Part shown: positions 16,042-24,196 of the stretch, piece after piece
How positions within the stretch are numbered: position 1 is the first letter of the stretch
How the letters are laid out: each line of letters begins with the position of its first letter
Assembly: GCA_903924465.1 (NCBI GenBank)
Contig: CAIYBN010000016.1
Coordinates: 1 to 36,546, forward strand
DNA from: an uncultured Myxococcales bacterium
GTDB lineage: Bacteria; Myxococcota_A; UBA9042
Length of the DNA: 36,546 bases
Direction of reading: 5' to 3'
Translations under genes and position numbers: made by a program
The notes under the pieces: model-generated
Told to the model about the DNA's origin: nothing
Database searches by the model: none
What the model saw: only the letters and a program-made list of their open reading frames with translations

Positions 16042-16938
16042 CTACCGACCGCCGCGCCGGCGCATTTCGTCCTGCTCGTCGGCTTCCAACTCGCGGATCA
16101 ACCCGCGCAGGTCCACGCGCGCCTCCGAGCCCTTGTGCTTGCCGGTCAACGCCGAATCCGGCCGCAGCTCGCCGCGCGCGTACTTCTCCCACATTTCCGC
16201 GCCATGCTTGAGCGGCTGTTCCGGCGCGCCGTGGCCCAGCAGAAAGCGGTTCAGGTTCCCCACGTCACGCAGCAGGATTTCCCGGGCATTCTGATTGCCC
16301 GCGGCATCCAGCGACTGGGGAAAATCAATGATCACAGGACCATCCGCGCCCATCAGCACGTTGAAATCCGACAAATCGCCGTGCACCACGCCCGCGCACA
16401 GCATCTTGACGACTTCGCGCAGCAGAAAATCAAACGTCTTCTGCGCCGTCGCGACGTCCATCGCCACTTCACCCAAACGAGGCGCTGGGTTGCCTTCCGC
16501 GTCCTTGACGAGCTCCATCACCAGCACGCCGTCGAGGAAATGGTAGGGAATCGGCACGCGGACGCCGGCATCGCGCAGCCGGTAGATCATGTCCACTTCC
16601 GCGCAGCGCCAGGCCTCTTCCTCCTGCGCTTTGCCGTGCTTGCTGCCTTTTTGCATCGCCCGCTGGTCGCGTGAACTCTTGGCGCGGCGGCCTTCCGTGT
16701 AATCCGCGCGGTGCTTGAAGGACCGGTGCTGCGCGTCCTTGTAGACCTTGGCGACGCGCTCCTCGCCGTCCGAGAGGACCAAATAGACCTGCGCCTCCTT
16801 GCCACTCATCAGCGGCCGGATGACTTGCTGGACGACGCCTTGATCGATGAGGGAAACCAGACCGCTGGGTGTGCGCATGACCTTCTCGGAGCCGCCGGGA
16901 ATGGCCGAAAACGGCCCGAACGGAACTGCATGCTGCAC
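16042..16938 (-). CDS. RIO-family protein kinase
   Basis: The protein of about 298 residues is a RIO1-type atypical kinase. Marks are SGKEAQVYLV (nucleotide-binding region with GKEA), VAKVYKD with the ATP-binding Lys, AEVDMIYRLRDAGVRVPIP, the catalytic loop GVVHGDLSDFNVLM, and the metal-binding VIIDFPQ. RIO kinases are mainly known as ribosome-maturation ATPases in archaea and eukaryotes; bacterial members are less studied. The GTG at 16938 gives the longest form. The ATG at 16878, with GAGAAGG just upstream, would remove 20 residues and is a real alternative. It is the middle gene of the minus-strand set hemerythrin, RIO kinase, S41 peptidase, 25 nt after the hemerythrin stop. No membrane segment is seen. 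Confidence 0.9.
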   Translation of the reverse strand: MQHAVPFGPFSAIPGGSEKVMRTPSGLVSLIDQGVVQQVIRPLMSGKEAQVYLVLSDGEERVAKVYKDAQHRSFKHRADYTEGRRAKSSRDQRAMQKGSKHGKAQEEEAWRCAEVDMIYRLRDAGVRVPIPYHFLDGVLVMELVKDAEGNPAPRLGEVAMDVATAQKTFDFLLREVVKMLCAGVVHGDLSDFNVLMGADGPVIIDFPQSLDAAGNQNAREILLRDVGNLNRFLLGHGAPEQPLKHGAEMWEKYARGELRPDSALTGKHKGSEARVDLRGLIRELEADEQDEMRRRGGR

Positions 16939-16963
16939 GGCCAGCGCCGACAGGGCAAATTCG

Positions 16964-17401
16964 TCAAACTTCGGGCCACTGCTCGCGCAGCCCTGGCCAC
17001 TGCCCGGCGAGGTGCGCGTCTGCCATCGGGTACAGCATGTGCTCCTCCTTCAGATTGTGTTGCTGGATCAGCATCAGCAGCGTATCGCCGTGTTCCAGCA
17101 ACCCTTGGGCATCGCCGCCCGCCAGCAGCCCGGCCATCGTGTGCAGCACGCTGCGTATCTGCGCGTGCTCCCTGCGCATCACCGCCGTCGGGCCCATCCC
17201 GTGCATGCCCGTCGCGTTGTCCAGCGCAACGAAGAGCGTCTGCTCCTCAAACTCGAAATGGCGCTGCATCGCCCGCTCGAACGCGGCAAAGGCGCTCCGC
17301 GTCGCCGCCGCATCGCCTGCATCCGCACCGTTTTCGACCGCCGCCCACAGCGCGTCACACGCCTGGTGGTCGTCCGTCATGAAATCGCTCGTCGTCGCCA
17401 T
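16964..17401 (-). CDS. hemerythrin-like (HHE) protein
   Basis: This 145-residue protein is one hemerythrin/HHE four-helix domain with the expected di-iron ligands: His in MTDDHQACD, HFEFEEQ, REHAQIRS and HNLKEEHMLYP. Such proteins bind O2 or NO at the iron pair and are used in storage, sensing or protection. The ATG has a strong GGAGG 5 nt upstream. It is the first gene of a minus-strand operon and is divergent from the TetR-DUF2249 gene. A perfect palindrome lies between them (17446-17461), which suggests common control. DUF2249 proteins are often linked to hemerythrins and NO metabolism, consistent with a nitrosative or oxygen stress role. Confidence 0.92.
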   Translation of the reverse strand: MATTSDFMTDDHQACDALWAAVENGADAGDAAATRSAFAAFERAMQRHFEFEEQTLFVALDNATGMHGMGPTAVMRREHAQIRSVLHTMAGLLAGGDAQGLLEHGDTLLMLIQQHNLKEEHMLYPMADAHLAGQWPGLREQWPEV

Positions 17402-17445
17402 CTTGCCTCCCGAAACTGGTGTACGTCAGGCCACTGGCGGCGGAC

Positions 17446-17461
17446 GTTATCAGATGATAAC
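17446..17461. promoter_or_regulatory. palindromic operator candidate between hemerythrin and tetR genes
   Basis: gttatca-ga-tgataac is a perfect inverted repeat of seven bases with a two-base centre. It lies in the 113-nt space between the divergent hemerythrin operon (start 17401) and the TetR-DUF2249 gene (start 17515). Its form TTATC-N4-GATAA also resembles the spacing of FNR/NnrR boxes (TTGAT-N4-ATCAA). The binding protein could be the adjacent TetR regulator or an FNR-family regulator encoded elsewhere. Confidence 0.6.
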
Positions 17462-17514
17462 ATCGCTGTGCGCAGAGGCAACACCCGCCTGAACACCCTG
17501 CCCCGGAGCCGCCG

Positions 17515-18600
17515 ATGCATCCCGTTCTGACCGACTTGCCGCGCCGCGATCAAATCCTGACCGCCACGCTGGAACTGCTCGCTACGACGCCGCTGGAGCG
17601 TTTGACCACCCGCCACATTGCCCAGCGCGTGGGCGTGACGCAGCCTGCGCTGTTCCGGCATTTCCGCACGCGGGAAGCGCTGCTGCTGGCGGTGGCGCAC
17701 GAAGCGCGCGCGGCGCTGAGCGTACGGCTGACCGCGTTGCTGGCCGTGCCCCAACCGCCGCTGCGCCGTTGCGTCGCCTTGGCGGAACTGCTCGCGGACT
17801 TTGTCGACCACCACCCGGGCCTGCCGCGCCTGCTGTTTGCCGATCTGGCCTTTGAGGCGCCGGAGCTGCGCCTCGCGGTCCAGCACCTCGTGGCGATGCA
17901 ACACACGCTGGTGGCGACGCTGGTGGTGGAGGCGCAAGCTGACGGCACAGTGCGCCCGGACGTGCAGCCTGAGGCGGCGGCGACGCTCTTTGTCGCGATG
18001 GTGCAAGGTTTGGCGCTGCGCGGCCTGGTGCAAGGGCAAACGCAGCTGCCGCCGATGCGTGAGCGGCTGCCGGCGGTCCTGGAACTGTGGCGGGAGGCGA
18101 TTCACTCCGGCGCGGAAGCGCGGCCGACAGTGAAGCCGGAAGGGCCGCACCGGACGGCGCGGGCGATGGTTCTCGACGTGCGGCCGATTCTGGCGCGCGG
18201 CGTCGATCCGCTGGCGGAGGTGCTGGCCACGCTGGCGACGCTCACGCCGTCGTCGGTCCTGGTGTTGACGGCGCCCTTTCGCCCCAAGCCGCTGGAAACG
18301 CTGCTGGCGGCGCGCGGCCATGGGGTCAGCGCGCACCCGGCGCCGAACGGCTTGTGGAGCCTGCTGGTCCGCGTCGACGACACGATGCCCTGCCTCGATT
18401 TGCGCGATCTGGAGCCGCCGGAACCGCTGGAGCGGCTGCTTCTTGCGGCGACGCGTTTGGTGCCGGGCGAATCCCTGCTGGCGCACGTGCCGCGCCACCC
18501 GCACCTGCTGTTGCCGCAGTTGCAGGCGCGCGGCCATCGCTTTGAAGTCGCGAATTTGGCCGACGGAACCGCAGTCGTGCGCGTCGAGGCGGCCTCATGA
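17515..18600 (+). CDS. TetR-family regulator fused to two DUF2249 domains
   Basis: The 361-residue protein has a TetR N-terminal helix-turn-helix (residues about 10-65; RHIAQRVGVTQPALFRHF) and an all-helical region to about 195. Two SirA/TusA-like DUF2249 domains follow: one at about 217-287 starting MVLDVRPI and one at about 292-358 starting CLDLRDLEPPEPLERL. The second keeps the D-x-R-x-L-x-PPEPL pattern; the first is more diverged. DUF2249 proteins occur with hemerythrins, NnrS and NO reductases, so an NO/O2-responsive regulator is likely (inference). ATG 17515 has GGAG 7 nt upstream. Its stop overlaps the next start in ATGA, so the membrane protein is probably translationally coupled. Confidence 0.88.
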   Translation: MHPVLTDLPRRDQILTATLELLATTPLERLTTRHIAQRVGVTQPALFRHFRTREALLLAVAHEARAALSVRLTALLAVPQPPLRRCVALAELLADFVDHHPGLPRLLFADLAFEAPELRLAVQHLVAMQHTLVATLVVEAQADGTVRPDVQPEAAATLFVAMVQGLALRGLVQGQTQLPPMRERLPAVLELWREAIHSGAEARPTVKPEGPHRTARAMVLDVRPILARGVDPLAEVLATLATLTPSSVLVLTAPFRPKPLETLLAARGHGVSAHPAPNGLWSLLVRVDDTMPCLDLRDLEPPEPLERLLLAATRLVPGESLLAHVPRHPHLLLPQLQARGHRFEVANLADGTAVVRVEAAS

Positions 18601-19877
18601 GTTCCCCGCGCTTGTCGATCGACCAGGCGCCGCCGCAGTCCGTGCCGCTCGGCTTCTACGCCATTTTGCCCGTCGCGCTGGTGGCGGCGGGCGTGCTGTT
18701 GGCGCTGCAGGGCAACCAGCTGTTCGCGACGCAGTGGCTGCCGCAGACCATCGCCTGGACGCATCTGGGCACGTTGGGCCTGCTGACCGCGGCGATGTTC
18801 GGCTCGCTCTACCAAATGGTGCCGGTGGTGCTGGGGACGCCGGTGCCGGGCATTCGGCTGGCGCACGCCGTCGCCGTCGCGTTGGCGTTGGGGCTGGCGG
18901 GGCTGGTCTTCGGCCTGTCGCTGGGGTTCCCGTCGCTGATCCTCATGGGCGGCACGCTGCTGGGGCTGGCTTTCCTCGCCTTTCTGGTGCCGATGGGGAT
19001 CGCACTCACCCGCGCGCGCGGCGGCGGGGACACGCTCACGGGCATGCGCGGCGCGCTCGTGTGCCTGCTGGCGGTCGGGCTGGTGGGCTTGCGGCTGGCG
19101 TGGGGGCACGCGACGGGTGCCCTGCCCGATGCGCGCGGAGTCTGGCTTGCGGTCCACATCGCGCTCGGGCTGCTCGGCTGGGTGGGCGGGCTGACGACGG
19201 CGGTGTCCTGGCAGGTGGTGCCGATGTTCTACCTGACCGAGTCATTTCCGCCGAAGGCTGCGCGGTTTCTGCGCCTGGTCGTGCCCAGCTCTGCGCTCCT
19301 CGCCGCAGCGTTCGCGCTGGGCAATTTGCCGCTTGGCGTGGTTCTCCTGGCGGCGCTGCCTGCCGCGTTGGCCGTTTGGATCCTGCAGCCGGGCTGCATC
19401 GCCCGGTTGCTGCATCAGCGCCGCCGCCGCCGCCGCGATCCGACGCTGCACTTCTGGTGGCTGGCGCTGGCATGCGCGCCGCTGACGATGCTCGCCGCGA
19501 TCCTTGCCTGGACGACCGATTGGCAGCCCGCGCCGCTGCTGTTTGGCTGGCTGGCGATCGTCGGCTGGGCGGGTGCGCTGGTGCACGGCATGCTGGCCCG
19601 AATCGTGCCGTTTCTGGTGTGGTTTCATCGCTTCGCCGCTGTTGCAGGCAAGTCCACCGTCCCGCCGATGAAGCAACTGCTGCCTGACCGCGAAGTGACG
19701 TGGAACCTGCGCGTGCACGGCGCGACGGTGCTCTGCGGCGTCGTCGCGATCGTTTCTGGCCTGGATCTGTTGGCGCGCCTGACCGGTGTCCTGCTCGCAG
19801 CAACTGGCGTGCTGATGGCAGTGGCGCTGACCCGAACCGTCACACGCGCAAGCACCGGTCAGCAGAAGACGACTTGA
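18597..19877 (+). CDS. polytopic membrane protein with conserved His, heme-copper-oxidase/NnrS-like
   Basis: The protein of 426 residues has about twelve hydrophobic segments. Several helices carry His residues in a helical context: WTHLGTLGLLTAAMFGSLYQMVPVV, HIALGLLGWVGGL, LVHGMLARIVPFLVWFHRF and LRVHGATVL. This pattern recalls membrane proteins of denitrification and NO-response clusters that are distantly related to heme-copper oxidase subunit I or NnrS. I recognise the type but cannot name the family with certainty. Heme or copper binding is inference. It overlaps the regulator gene by 4 nt. A cytoplasmic loop is strongly basic (RRRRRR). A transporter is the main alternative. Confidence 0.75.
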   Translation: MSSPRLSIDQAPPQSVPLGFYAILPVALVAAGVLLALQGNQLFATQWLPQTIAWTHLGTLGLLTAAMFGSLYQMVPVVLGTPVPGIRLAHAVAVALALGLAGLVFGLSLGFPSLILMGGTLLGLAFLAFLVPMGIALTRARGGGDTLTGMRGALVCLLAVGLVGLRLAWGHATGALPDARGVWLAVHIALGLLGWVGGLTTAVSWQVVPMFYLTESFPPKAARFLRLVVPSSALLAAAFALGNLPLGVVLLAALPAALAVWILQPGCIARLLHQRRRRRRDPTLHFWWLALACAPLTMLAAILAWTTDWQPAPLLFGWLAIVGWAGALVHGMLARIVPFLVWFHRFAAVAGKSTVPPMKQLLPDREVTWNLRVHGATVLCGVVAIVSGLDLLARLTGVLLAATGVLMAVALTRTVTRASTGQQKTT

Positions 19878-19880
19878 AAT

Positions 19881-20915
19881 TTGCCGACGCGCCGTGGTGC
19901 GGTTCACACTGCGCCCGTGCTTGCCTTGGACCCGACGCAACTCAACTTCGCCCTGGACGCCGGCTTGCACCGGTGCGCGTCGCTGCAGCAGCGCCTCGAC
20001 ACCAATGCGTATCGCCTGATCGACGACGAGCCGGGCGGCCTGACGCTGGACCGCTACGACCGCGACTGGGTGCTGTCCCTGCTGACCGATGTGACCCCTC
20101 AGGACCCGCAGAGCGTGGCGCAAGCCGTCGCGTTGGGCACGCGCGTCGCCACGCATCTGGGGCACAAGCTGCACGCGCGGGCGGTGTACCTGAAAGTGCG
20201 GCCGCGCCAGGCGAATACGCTGGTCGACGCGAAACAGGCGGGCTTGACGCCGCACGCGCCGGTCTTTGGCGAGGCGGCGGAGGAACCGTTGACGATTCTC
20301 GAGAATGGCGTGCGCTACGGCGTGCAGTTGAATCAAGGCCTGGGCACCGGAATCTACCTGGACCAGCGCGACAACCGCCGTTGGCTGCGCGAGCAAGCCA
20401 AGGACCTCTGCGTGCTCAACACGTTCGCGTACACCTGCGCATTTTCGGTCGCGGCCGCGGTGGGCGGAGCGCGGCAGACGGTGAGCATCGATGCGGCGCA
20501 GACTGCGCTCACGCAGGGCCGGGCGAACTTTTTGTTGAATGGCTTCGCCGACGTCAAACAGCATGACCTGATCCGCGGCGATGTCCTCGCCTGGTTACCA
20601 AAAATGGCGCGGCGTGGCGACCGGTTTGACCTCATCGTGCTGGATCCGCCGAGCTACGCCCAAGTCGATGGTCGGCGGTTCCAGGCGGCGCGCGACTATC
20701 CGGTGCTCTTGGCGGCGGCGCTCGGCGTGCTGTCACCGGGCGGCCGCGTGCTGGCTTGCATCAACCACGCCGGCGTGGACGAACAGCGTTTCGAGCAGTT
20801 GCTGACCGAAGGTGCGCGCCTCGCCCACCGCGTTGTGCTGACGTTGCGCCTCTTGCCACAGCCGGTGGATTTTCCGTCGGGGCGGATGAAGGCTGTGCTG
20901 CTGGAAATCCGTTGA
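19881..20915 (+). CDS. class I SAM-dependent 23S rRNA methyltransferase, RlmI-like
   Basis: The protein of 332-344 residues resembles the RlmI family (23S rRNA m5C methyltransferases). An N-terminal region with YRLIDDEPGGLTLDRYDRDW precedes the RlmI-type block GVRYGVQLNQGLGTGIYLDQRDNRRWL, SAM motif I VLNTFAYTCAFSVAAAVGG, and the catalytic LIVLDPPSYAQ, followed by GGRVLACINHAG. The usual N-terminal PUA domain seems short or absent. The start is uncertain: TTG at 19881 follows the upstream stop by 3 nt, and GTG at 19917 is an alternative; neither has a clear ribosome-binding site. The TGA abuts the stop of the convergent lipoprotein gene with no gap. The exact target base is not established. 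Confidence 0.83.
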   Translation: MPTRRGAVHTAPVLALDPTQLNFALDAGLHRCASLQQRLDTNAYRLIDDEPGGLTLDRYDRDWVLSLLTDVTPQDPQSVAQAVALGTRVATHLGHKLHARAVYLKVRPRQANTLVDAKQAGLTPHAPVFGEAAEEPLTILENGVRYGVQLNQGLGTGIYLDQRDNRRWLREQAKDLCVLNTFAYTCAFSVAAAVGGARQTVSIDAAQTALTQGRANFLLNGFADVKQHDLIRGDVLAWLPKMARRGDRFDLIVLDPPSYAQVDGRRFQAARDYPVLLAAALGVLSPGGRVLACINHAGVDEQRFEQLLTEGARLAHRVVLTLRLLPQPVDFPSGRMKAVLLEIR

Positions 20916-22874
20916 TTACCATGGCGTGACGCATTTCCGGTCGACGCAAATCAGCCCGGTGGCACACGCGGCGTCGACCTCGCATTCGCTGCACACGTTA
21001 TTCCAGCAGCCCTGTTTCGGGTCGGGACAGTGCGGACAGAGCGCTGGACTGGCCCCGGCGCAGAACGTAGGATCCTGACTGTAGCTCTGGTCCTGTTTGC
21101 GCGGATGGTGGCAGCCGACTTCGCAGCGGCCGGCGAGACAGACCTGGCCGAGTGGGCAATCCTGGTCCTTTTGCGCTGCGTCGCAGACGCCAGCGGTGTT
21201 GGCCGCCACGCAGCCACGGACTTTGCAGACCAGGCCGTTCGCGCAGCTGCCGCCGCCCTGATCGCAGCGTGTGGTGCAGAAACCGCTGACACAGAATTGG
21301 TTGGATGGGCACGTGCCCGACGGACATGCCGCGCCCGTGCAGGTTCCGTCGACGCAGCCCGCCGTTATGCCGCCGTTGCCGTCCGGGCATTGGCTGTTGT
21401 CGATGCAGCGCGCCGGCGCCTGGTTCTGCGGCACCGCGATAACGTGAAGCCGCGTCAACCGTCCAACCACGCCGTAATCCAGTGCGACGAAGCGCAGCCA
21501 CACCGGCTTGCCCAGCGGCACGAGATCGTCCAGGCGCACGTGACCGGCGGAAAAGCCGAACGGCGCGCCGTTGGGAATGCCAAAATGCGTCCCGGGCACA
21601 TCCGGTTTCGGGCCGTGGAAGACCGTAACGCTCTGGTTGGACGTCACGCTGTCGGTGCCGATCTGGAGCACCGCACTCGGCGCGTCGCCGGGATTGGGCT
21701 GCGCGTCGTAACGTTCGATCACGAGATCGTTGTCCACCGCCCAGGGCAGCACGCCGAGCGGATCGCCAGCGAGATAGAGAGCGCTCGCGGTTTGGCGCGA
21801 AAAACACTGCACCACGACGTTGACGATGCTCGCGGTCGGCTGGTATTGCGTTGCGGAACCGTTGGCCGTGCCATACGCCGAAGTATTTTTCTCCGCGACG
21901 TCGTGCGTTACCTGGACGGCGCGCGTCCGGTCGAGATCGATGCAGTCCATGCCTTTGGCGTCCGCCACCCCGAGCGCGCCGATGCGCACGCCCGAGCGCG
22001 ATCCCGGCAGTTCACAGCCGGCGTCTGCCACCAGCCGCGCGTTGAGGCTCAGCGGGCCCAGGTTGGTCAGAAAAGTGCCGGTCAACTCGACCGTGTGCGG
22101 TCCTGGCGTCAGGTTCAGGGGCACCAGCAGCAGCGGCCCTTTGGTCTTGCCGGCACACGGAACGCCGTCGCACGCCAGCCGTGCAGGGTTGAGACCCAAG
22201 TTGTACGGGTGCAATTCCAAGCTGATGGCGCCCTGCCCGCTGGCCACGGCAATCGCGACGCGCAACTGCACCGTGTCCTGCGGCTCCAGCGGATCCATCC
22301 CTTGCGACAGGCCGGCCCCCGTGTCGTCGTAGACAATGACGCCCGTGGAAGCCTGAAGTTTCGGGCAGCTGAGCGCGGTGCAGACGCCGTCGACATCGTA
22401 GAAACCCGGCGCACAGCCGCACACAGCCGAGCCGGCAGCGTCCGTGCACGAGGTCTTGTCCGGTTCCACGCACGGATTGGGATTGCACGGTCCAGGAACC
22501 GTCACGTCGCCGCATTCCGTCGTACCCATCAGGTAGTAGCCGGTATCGCATTTGCAGTACGGCGCGTCGGCGAACGGCACGCAGATGCCGTGGTTGCTGC
22601 AAGTGACGCCGTCGCACGGTTGCGGTGGCACGTCCGGCAGCGCGTCCAATCCGGTCTGCGTGTCGGCCAGCTGGACCAGGTCCGGCACCGCGTCGGTTGA
22701 TTGCAGGTCGCTGGTCGTCTCAGCGTCAGGCAAATCCGCGGCCACCTCGGTGTTGAAGGAGGACGTCACGTCCGCAGCCGTTGAGTCCGCAATCCAATCG
22801 CCCTGTGGCTGCTTGGGCGAACTGCACGCCAACACGAGCATGGCCAAAATCAGCAGCAGGGACAGGCGCGGCAT
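20916..22874 (-). CDS. cysteine-rich EGF-like surface lipoprotein
   Basis: The protein of about 652 residues begins MPRLSLLLILAMLVLACSS, a lipoprotein signal with lipobox LVLAC. A Ser/Thr/Asp-rich linker of about 65 residues leads to EGF-like modules (CDGVTCSNHGICVPF and CNPNPCVEPDKTSC...CGCAPGFY, about 90-165). A long middle region (about 170-460) looks beta-rich and has no motif I recognise. The C-terminal part is cysteine-rich with short knots of the type CVDGTCTGAACPSGTC, CVSGFCTTRC and CLAGRCEVGC, common in myxobacterial surface proteins. The ATG has GGAG 6 nt upstream; the open frame continues to 23066 but the lipobox sets the start. Probable role is surface display or adhesion. Confidence 0.83.
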   Translation of the reverse strand: MPRLSLLLILAMLVLACSSPKQPQGDWIADSTAADVTSSFNTEVAADLPDAETTSDLQSTDAVPDLVQLADTQTGLDALPDVPPQPCDGVTCSNHGICVPFADAPYCKCDTGYYLMGTTECGDVTVPGPCNPNPCVEPDKTSCTDAAGSAVCGCAPGFYDVDGVCTALSCPKLQASTGVIVYDDTGAGLSQGMDPLEPQDTVQLRVAIAVASGQGAISLELHPYNLGLNPARLACDGVPCAGKTKGPLLLVPLNLTPGPHTVELTGTFLTNLGPLSLNARLVADAGCELPGSRSGVRIGALGVADAKGMDCIDLDRTRAVQVTHDVAEKNTSAYGTANGSATQYQPTASIVNVVVQCFSRQTASALYLAGDPLGVLPWAVDNDLVIERYDAQPNPGDAPSAVLQIGTDSVTSNQSVTVFHGPKPDVPGTHFGIPNGAPFGFSAGHVRLDDLVPLGKPVWLRFVALDYGVVGRLTRLHVIAVPQNQAPARCIDNSQCPDGNGGITAGCVDGTCTGAACPSGTCPSNQFCVSGFCTTRCDQGGGSCANGLVCKVRGCVAANTAGVCDAAQKDQDCPLGQVCLAGRCEVGCHHPRKQDQSYSQDPTFCAGASPALCPHCPDPKQGCWNNVCSECEVDAACATGLICVDRKCVTPW

Positions 22875-23449
22875 GGCGGGCTCCGGGTCGATGAGGCGAC
22901 AGCGCCGAACGTAGCGCAGGTTGGGCGCGCTCGCCACACGGAAATTCGCCCAACGGATCGGCTCCTGCGCGTGATCGGCCTTTGTGGGTCGTGGGGTCAG
23001 CTTGTTTCCGGCCCGCTGGCATGCGGTTTCGGAACGCGTATGGACCTCACTGCGCCGCCCGAGCACAGCGCCGACGCTCTACGGCAAGCTTCCGTTTTGG
23101 GATTGCGCACTTCCGTGCGCGGGCCGAGCGGACGGAAGTCTGCACGCCACGGGCCGGAGGCACGCAAAGAGCGACCGTAAGGTCGCAGCGTGCGCCCTGA
23201 GCTGACCGAAGCGCGGCGTCGCGTGGCCCGGCAAGCGCACGGGTAGACGGCAGCGTTCCGAAACCGGATCAAGATCGCCCAGCGCGCCTTTGTGAAGCTC
23301 CTTTACAAAAAGTTCGCAGACGGGACGTGACAAGTCCGACGTGATCCGTATGCTTGACGAACGGCACGGGTCTGCGAGAGCCCGGCGACCTGTCTGCGTT
23401 CCCCCAAATTACGCCAACGAACGGCACTGCCGCAACGGAGTCCCCGCTG
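22875..23449. other. 575-nt gap between divergent lipoprotein genes
   Basis: No supported gene lies here. Short open frames on both strands show no motifs or ribosome-binding sites. The region holds the two promoter areas for the flanking lipoprotein genes and a set of nested inverted repeats at 23024-23266, described separately. An AT-rich imperfect hairpin, tttgtgaag-ctc-ctttacaaa, lies at about 23290-23310. Confidence 0.6.
23024..23266. ncRNA. candidate structured RNA or small inverted-repeat element
   Basis: A 14-nt inverted repeat closes the segment: cggtttcggaacgc (23024-23037) with gcgttccgaaaccg (23253-23266), exact. Inside are gcgcac-ttcc-gtgcgc (23105-23120), and a two-part hairpin in which gcacgc (23160-23165) pairs with gcgtgc (23188-23193) around gcgacc-gtaa-ggtcgc (23171-23186). 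The loop gtaa fits the GNRA tetraloop rule when read on the plus strand. I cannot match it to tmRNA, RNase P, SRP or 6S RNA. A MITE-like element is the other option. No target-site duplication is obvious. Confidence 0.35.
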
Positions 23450-24076
23450 ATGAACACTCGATCTCTGTCCAAAATTGCCAACTTGATGTTCAAGACTCTG
23501 ACGTCCTGCACGCTTCTTCTCGTCATGACTGCTGGCTGCGGCACAACGGCGGGCGGCGGTGGCGGCTGGATTACCGCCTTTGACGGGCTCGGCGGTGATG
23601 GCACGATTGGCGACGCGACAGGCGGGGAGGACACGCCGGGGGCCGATGCCACGACCGGCGAGGACGCCAAGGACGCAACCACAGCGGATGCGCCACTGGA
23701 GGATGCCGTCGGTGTGGACACGCAGGTCAAGGACACCCTTGTCGCCGATACCGGTCCCAAGGATAGTGGTCCGCTGGACACGGGCCCGAAAGACACCGGA
23801 CCCATCGACACCGGTCCGACCGATACCGGCCCGGACTGTAGCAAAACCGACTACACCAAGGTCCAGAGCATCCTGACGCAGAACTGCAACGGCTGCCATG
23901 GCCACCAGTTCGGCTCGGGCTGCAGCTATGCGACCGGCTCCAAGTCGTCCATCAAGTCCAAGGTCAACAGCGGCAGCATGCCGCCGGGTGGAATGCCCAG
24001 CGCCGCGGACAAAGCGCTGGTGGTCAAATGGGTGAACGACGGCGCACTCTGCACGCCCGCGCCCGGCTGCCCCTGA
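23450..24076 (+). CDS. lipoprotein with pentapeptide repeats and C-terminal cytochrome c-like domain
   Basis: The protein of about 208 residues has a lipoprotein signal (LTSCTLLLVMTAGC, lipobox VMTAGC). A low-complexity Asp/Thr/Ala spacer follows, with six DTGPx-type pentapeptides, and then a domain of about 80 residues with one heme motif CNGCH. The later SGSMPPGGMP supplies a plausible Met axial ligand. This is the pattern of small c-type cytochrome domains in anchored proteins. ATG 23450 is preferred because it gives the signal peptide directly and has GGAG 9 nt upstream. The spacer would hold the heme domain away from the membrane. Whether it carries electrons to an extracellular acceptor is inference. 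It is divergent from the 20916 lipoprotein gene. Confidence 0.8.
   Translation: MNTRSLSKIANLMFKTLTSCTLLLVMTAGCGTTAGGGGGWITAFDGLGGDGTIGDATGGEDTPGADATTGEDAKDATTADAPLEDAVGVDTQVKDTLVADTGPKDSGPLDTGPKDTGPIDTGPTDTGPDCSKTDYTKVQSILTQNCNGCHGHQFGSGCSYATGSKSSIKSKVNSGSMPPGGMPSAADKALVVKWVNDGALCTPAPGCP
23747..23836 (+). repeat. 15-bp tandem repeats coding for DTGPx pentapeptides
   Basis: Six in-frame 15-bp units code for DTGPK, DSGPL, DTGPK, DTGPI, DTGPT and DTGPD. The third-base changes between units show that the array is held by selection on the protein or is fairly old. Confidence 0.9.
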
Positions 24077-24196
24077 ACCCGCTCTGGCCCTACTGTCACG
24101 ACAATCTTCCGTTGACCAAGGGCGGGCGGATGTGCAGACTTCACGCTGTGTTTGACGCGGCTGCTGGGAATTTCCGCGAAACGCAGGAGGGCAGTC

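Noticed and set aside
15136..16674. A 512-codon plus-strand open frame
   Set aside because: It is antisense to the S41 peptidase and RIO kinase genes, both with intact catalytic motifs, and has no recognisable domain.
21030..22700. A 556-codon plus-strand open frame
   Set aside because: It lies wholly antisense to the lipoprotein gene at 20916-22874, has a biased Ala/Arg composition and no domain.
23290..23310. AT-rich hairpin tttgtgaag-ctc-ctttacaaa as an intrinsic terminator
   Set aside because: It has no T-run on the strand where it would act, and no gene clearly ends just before it.
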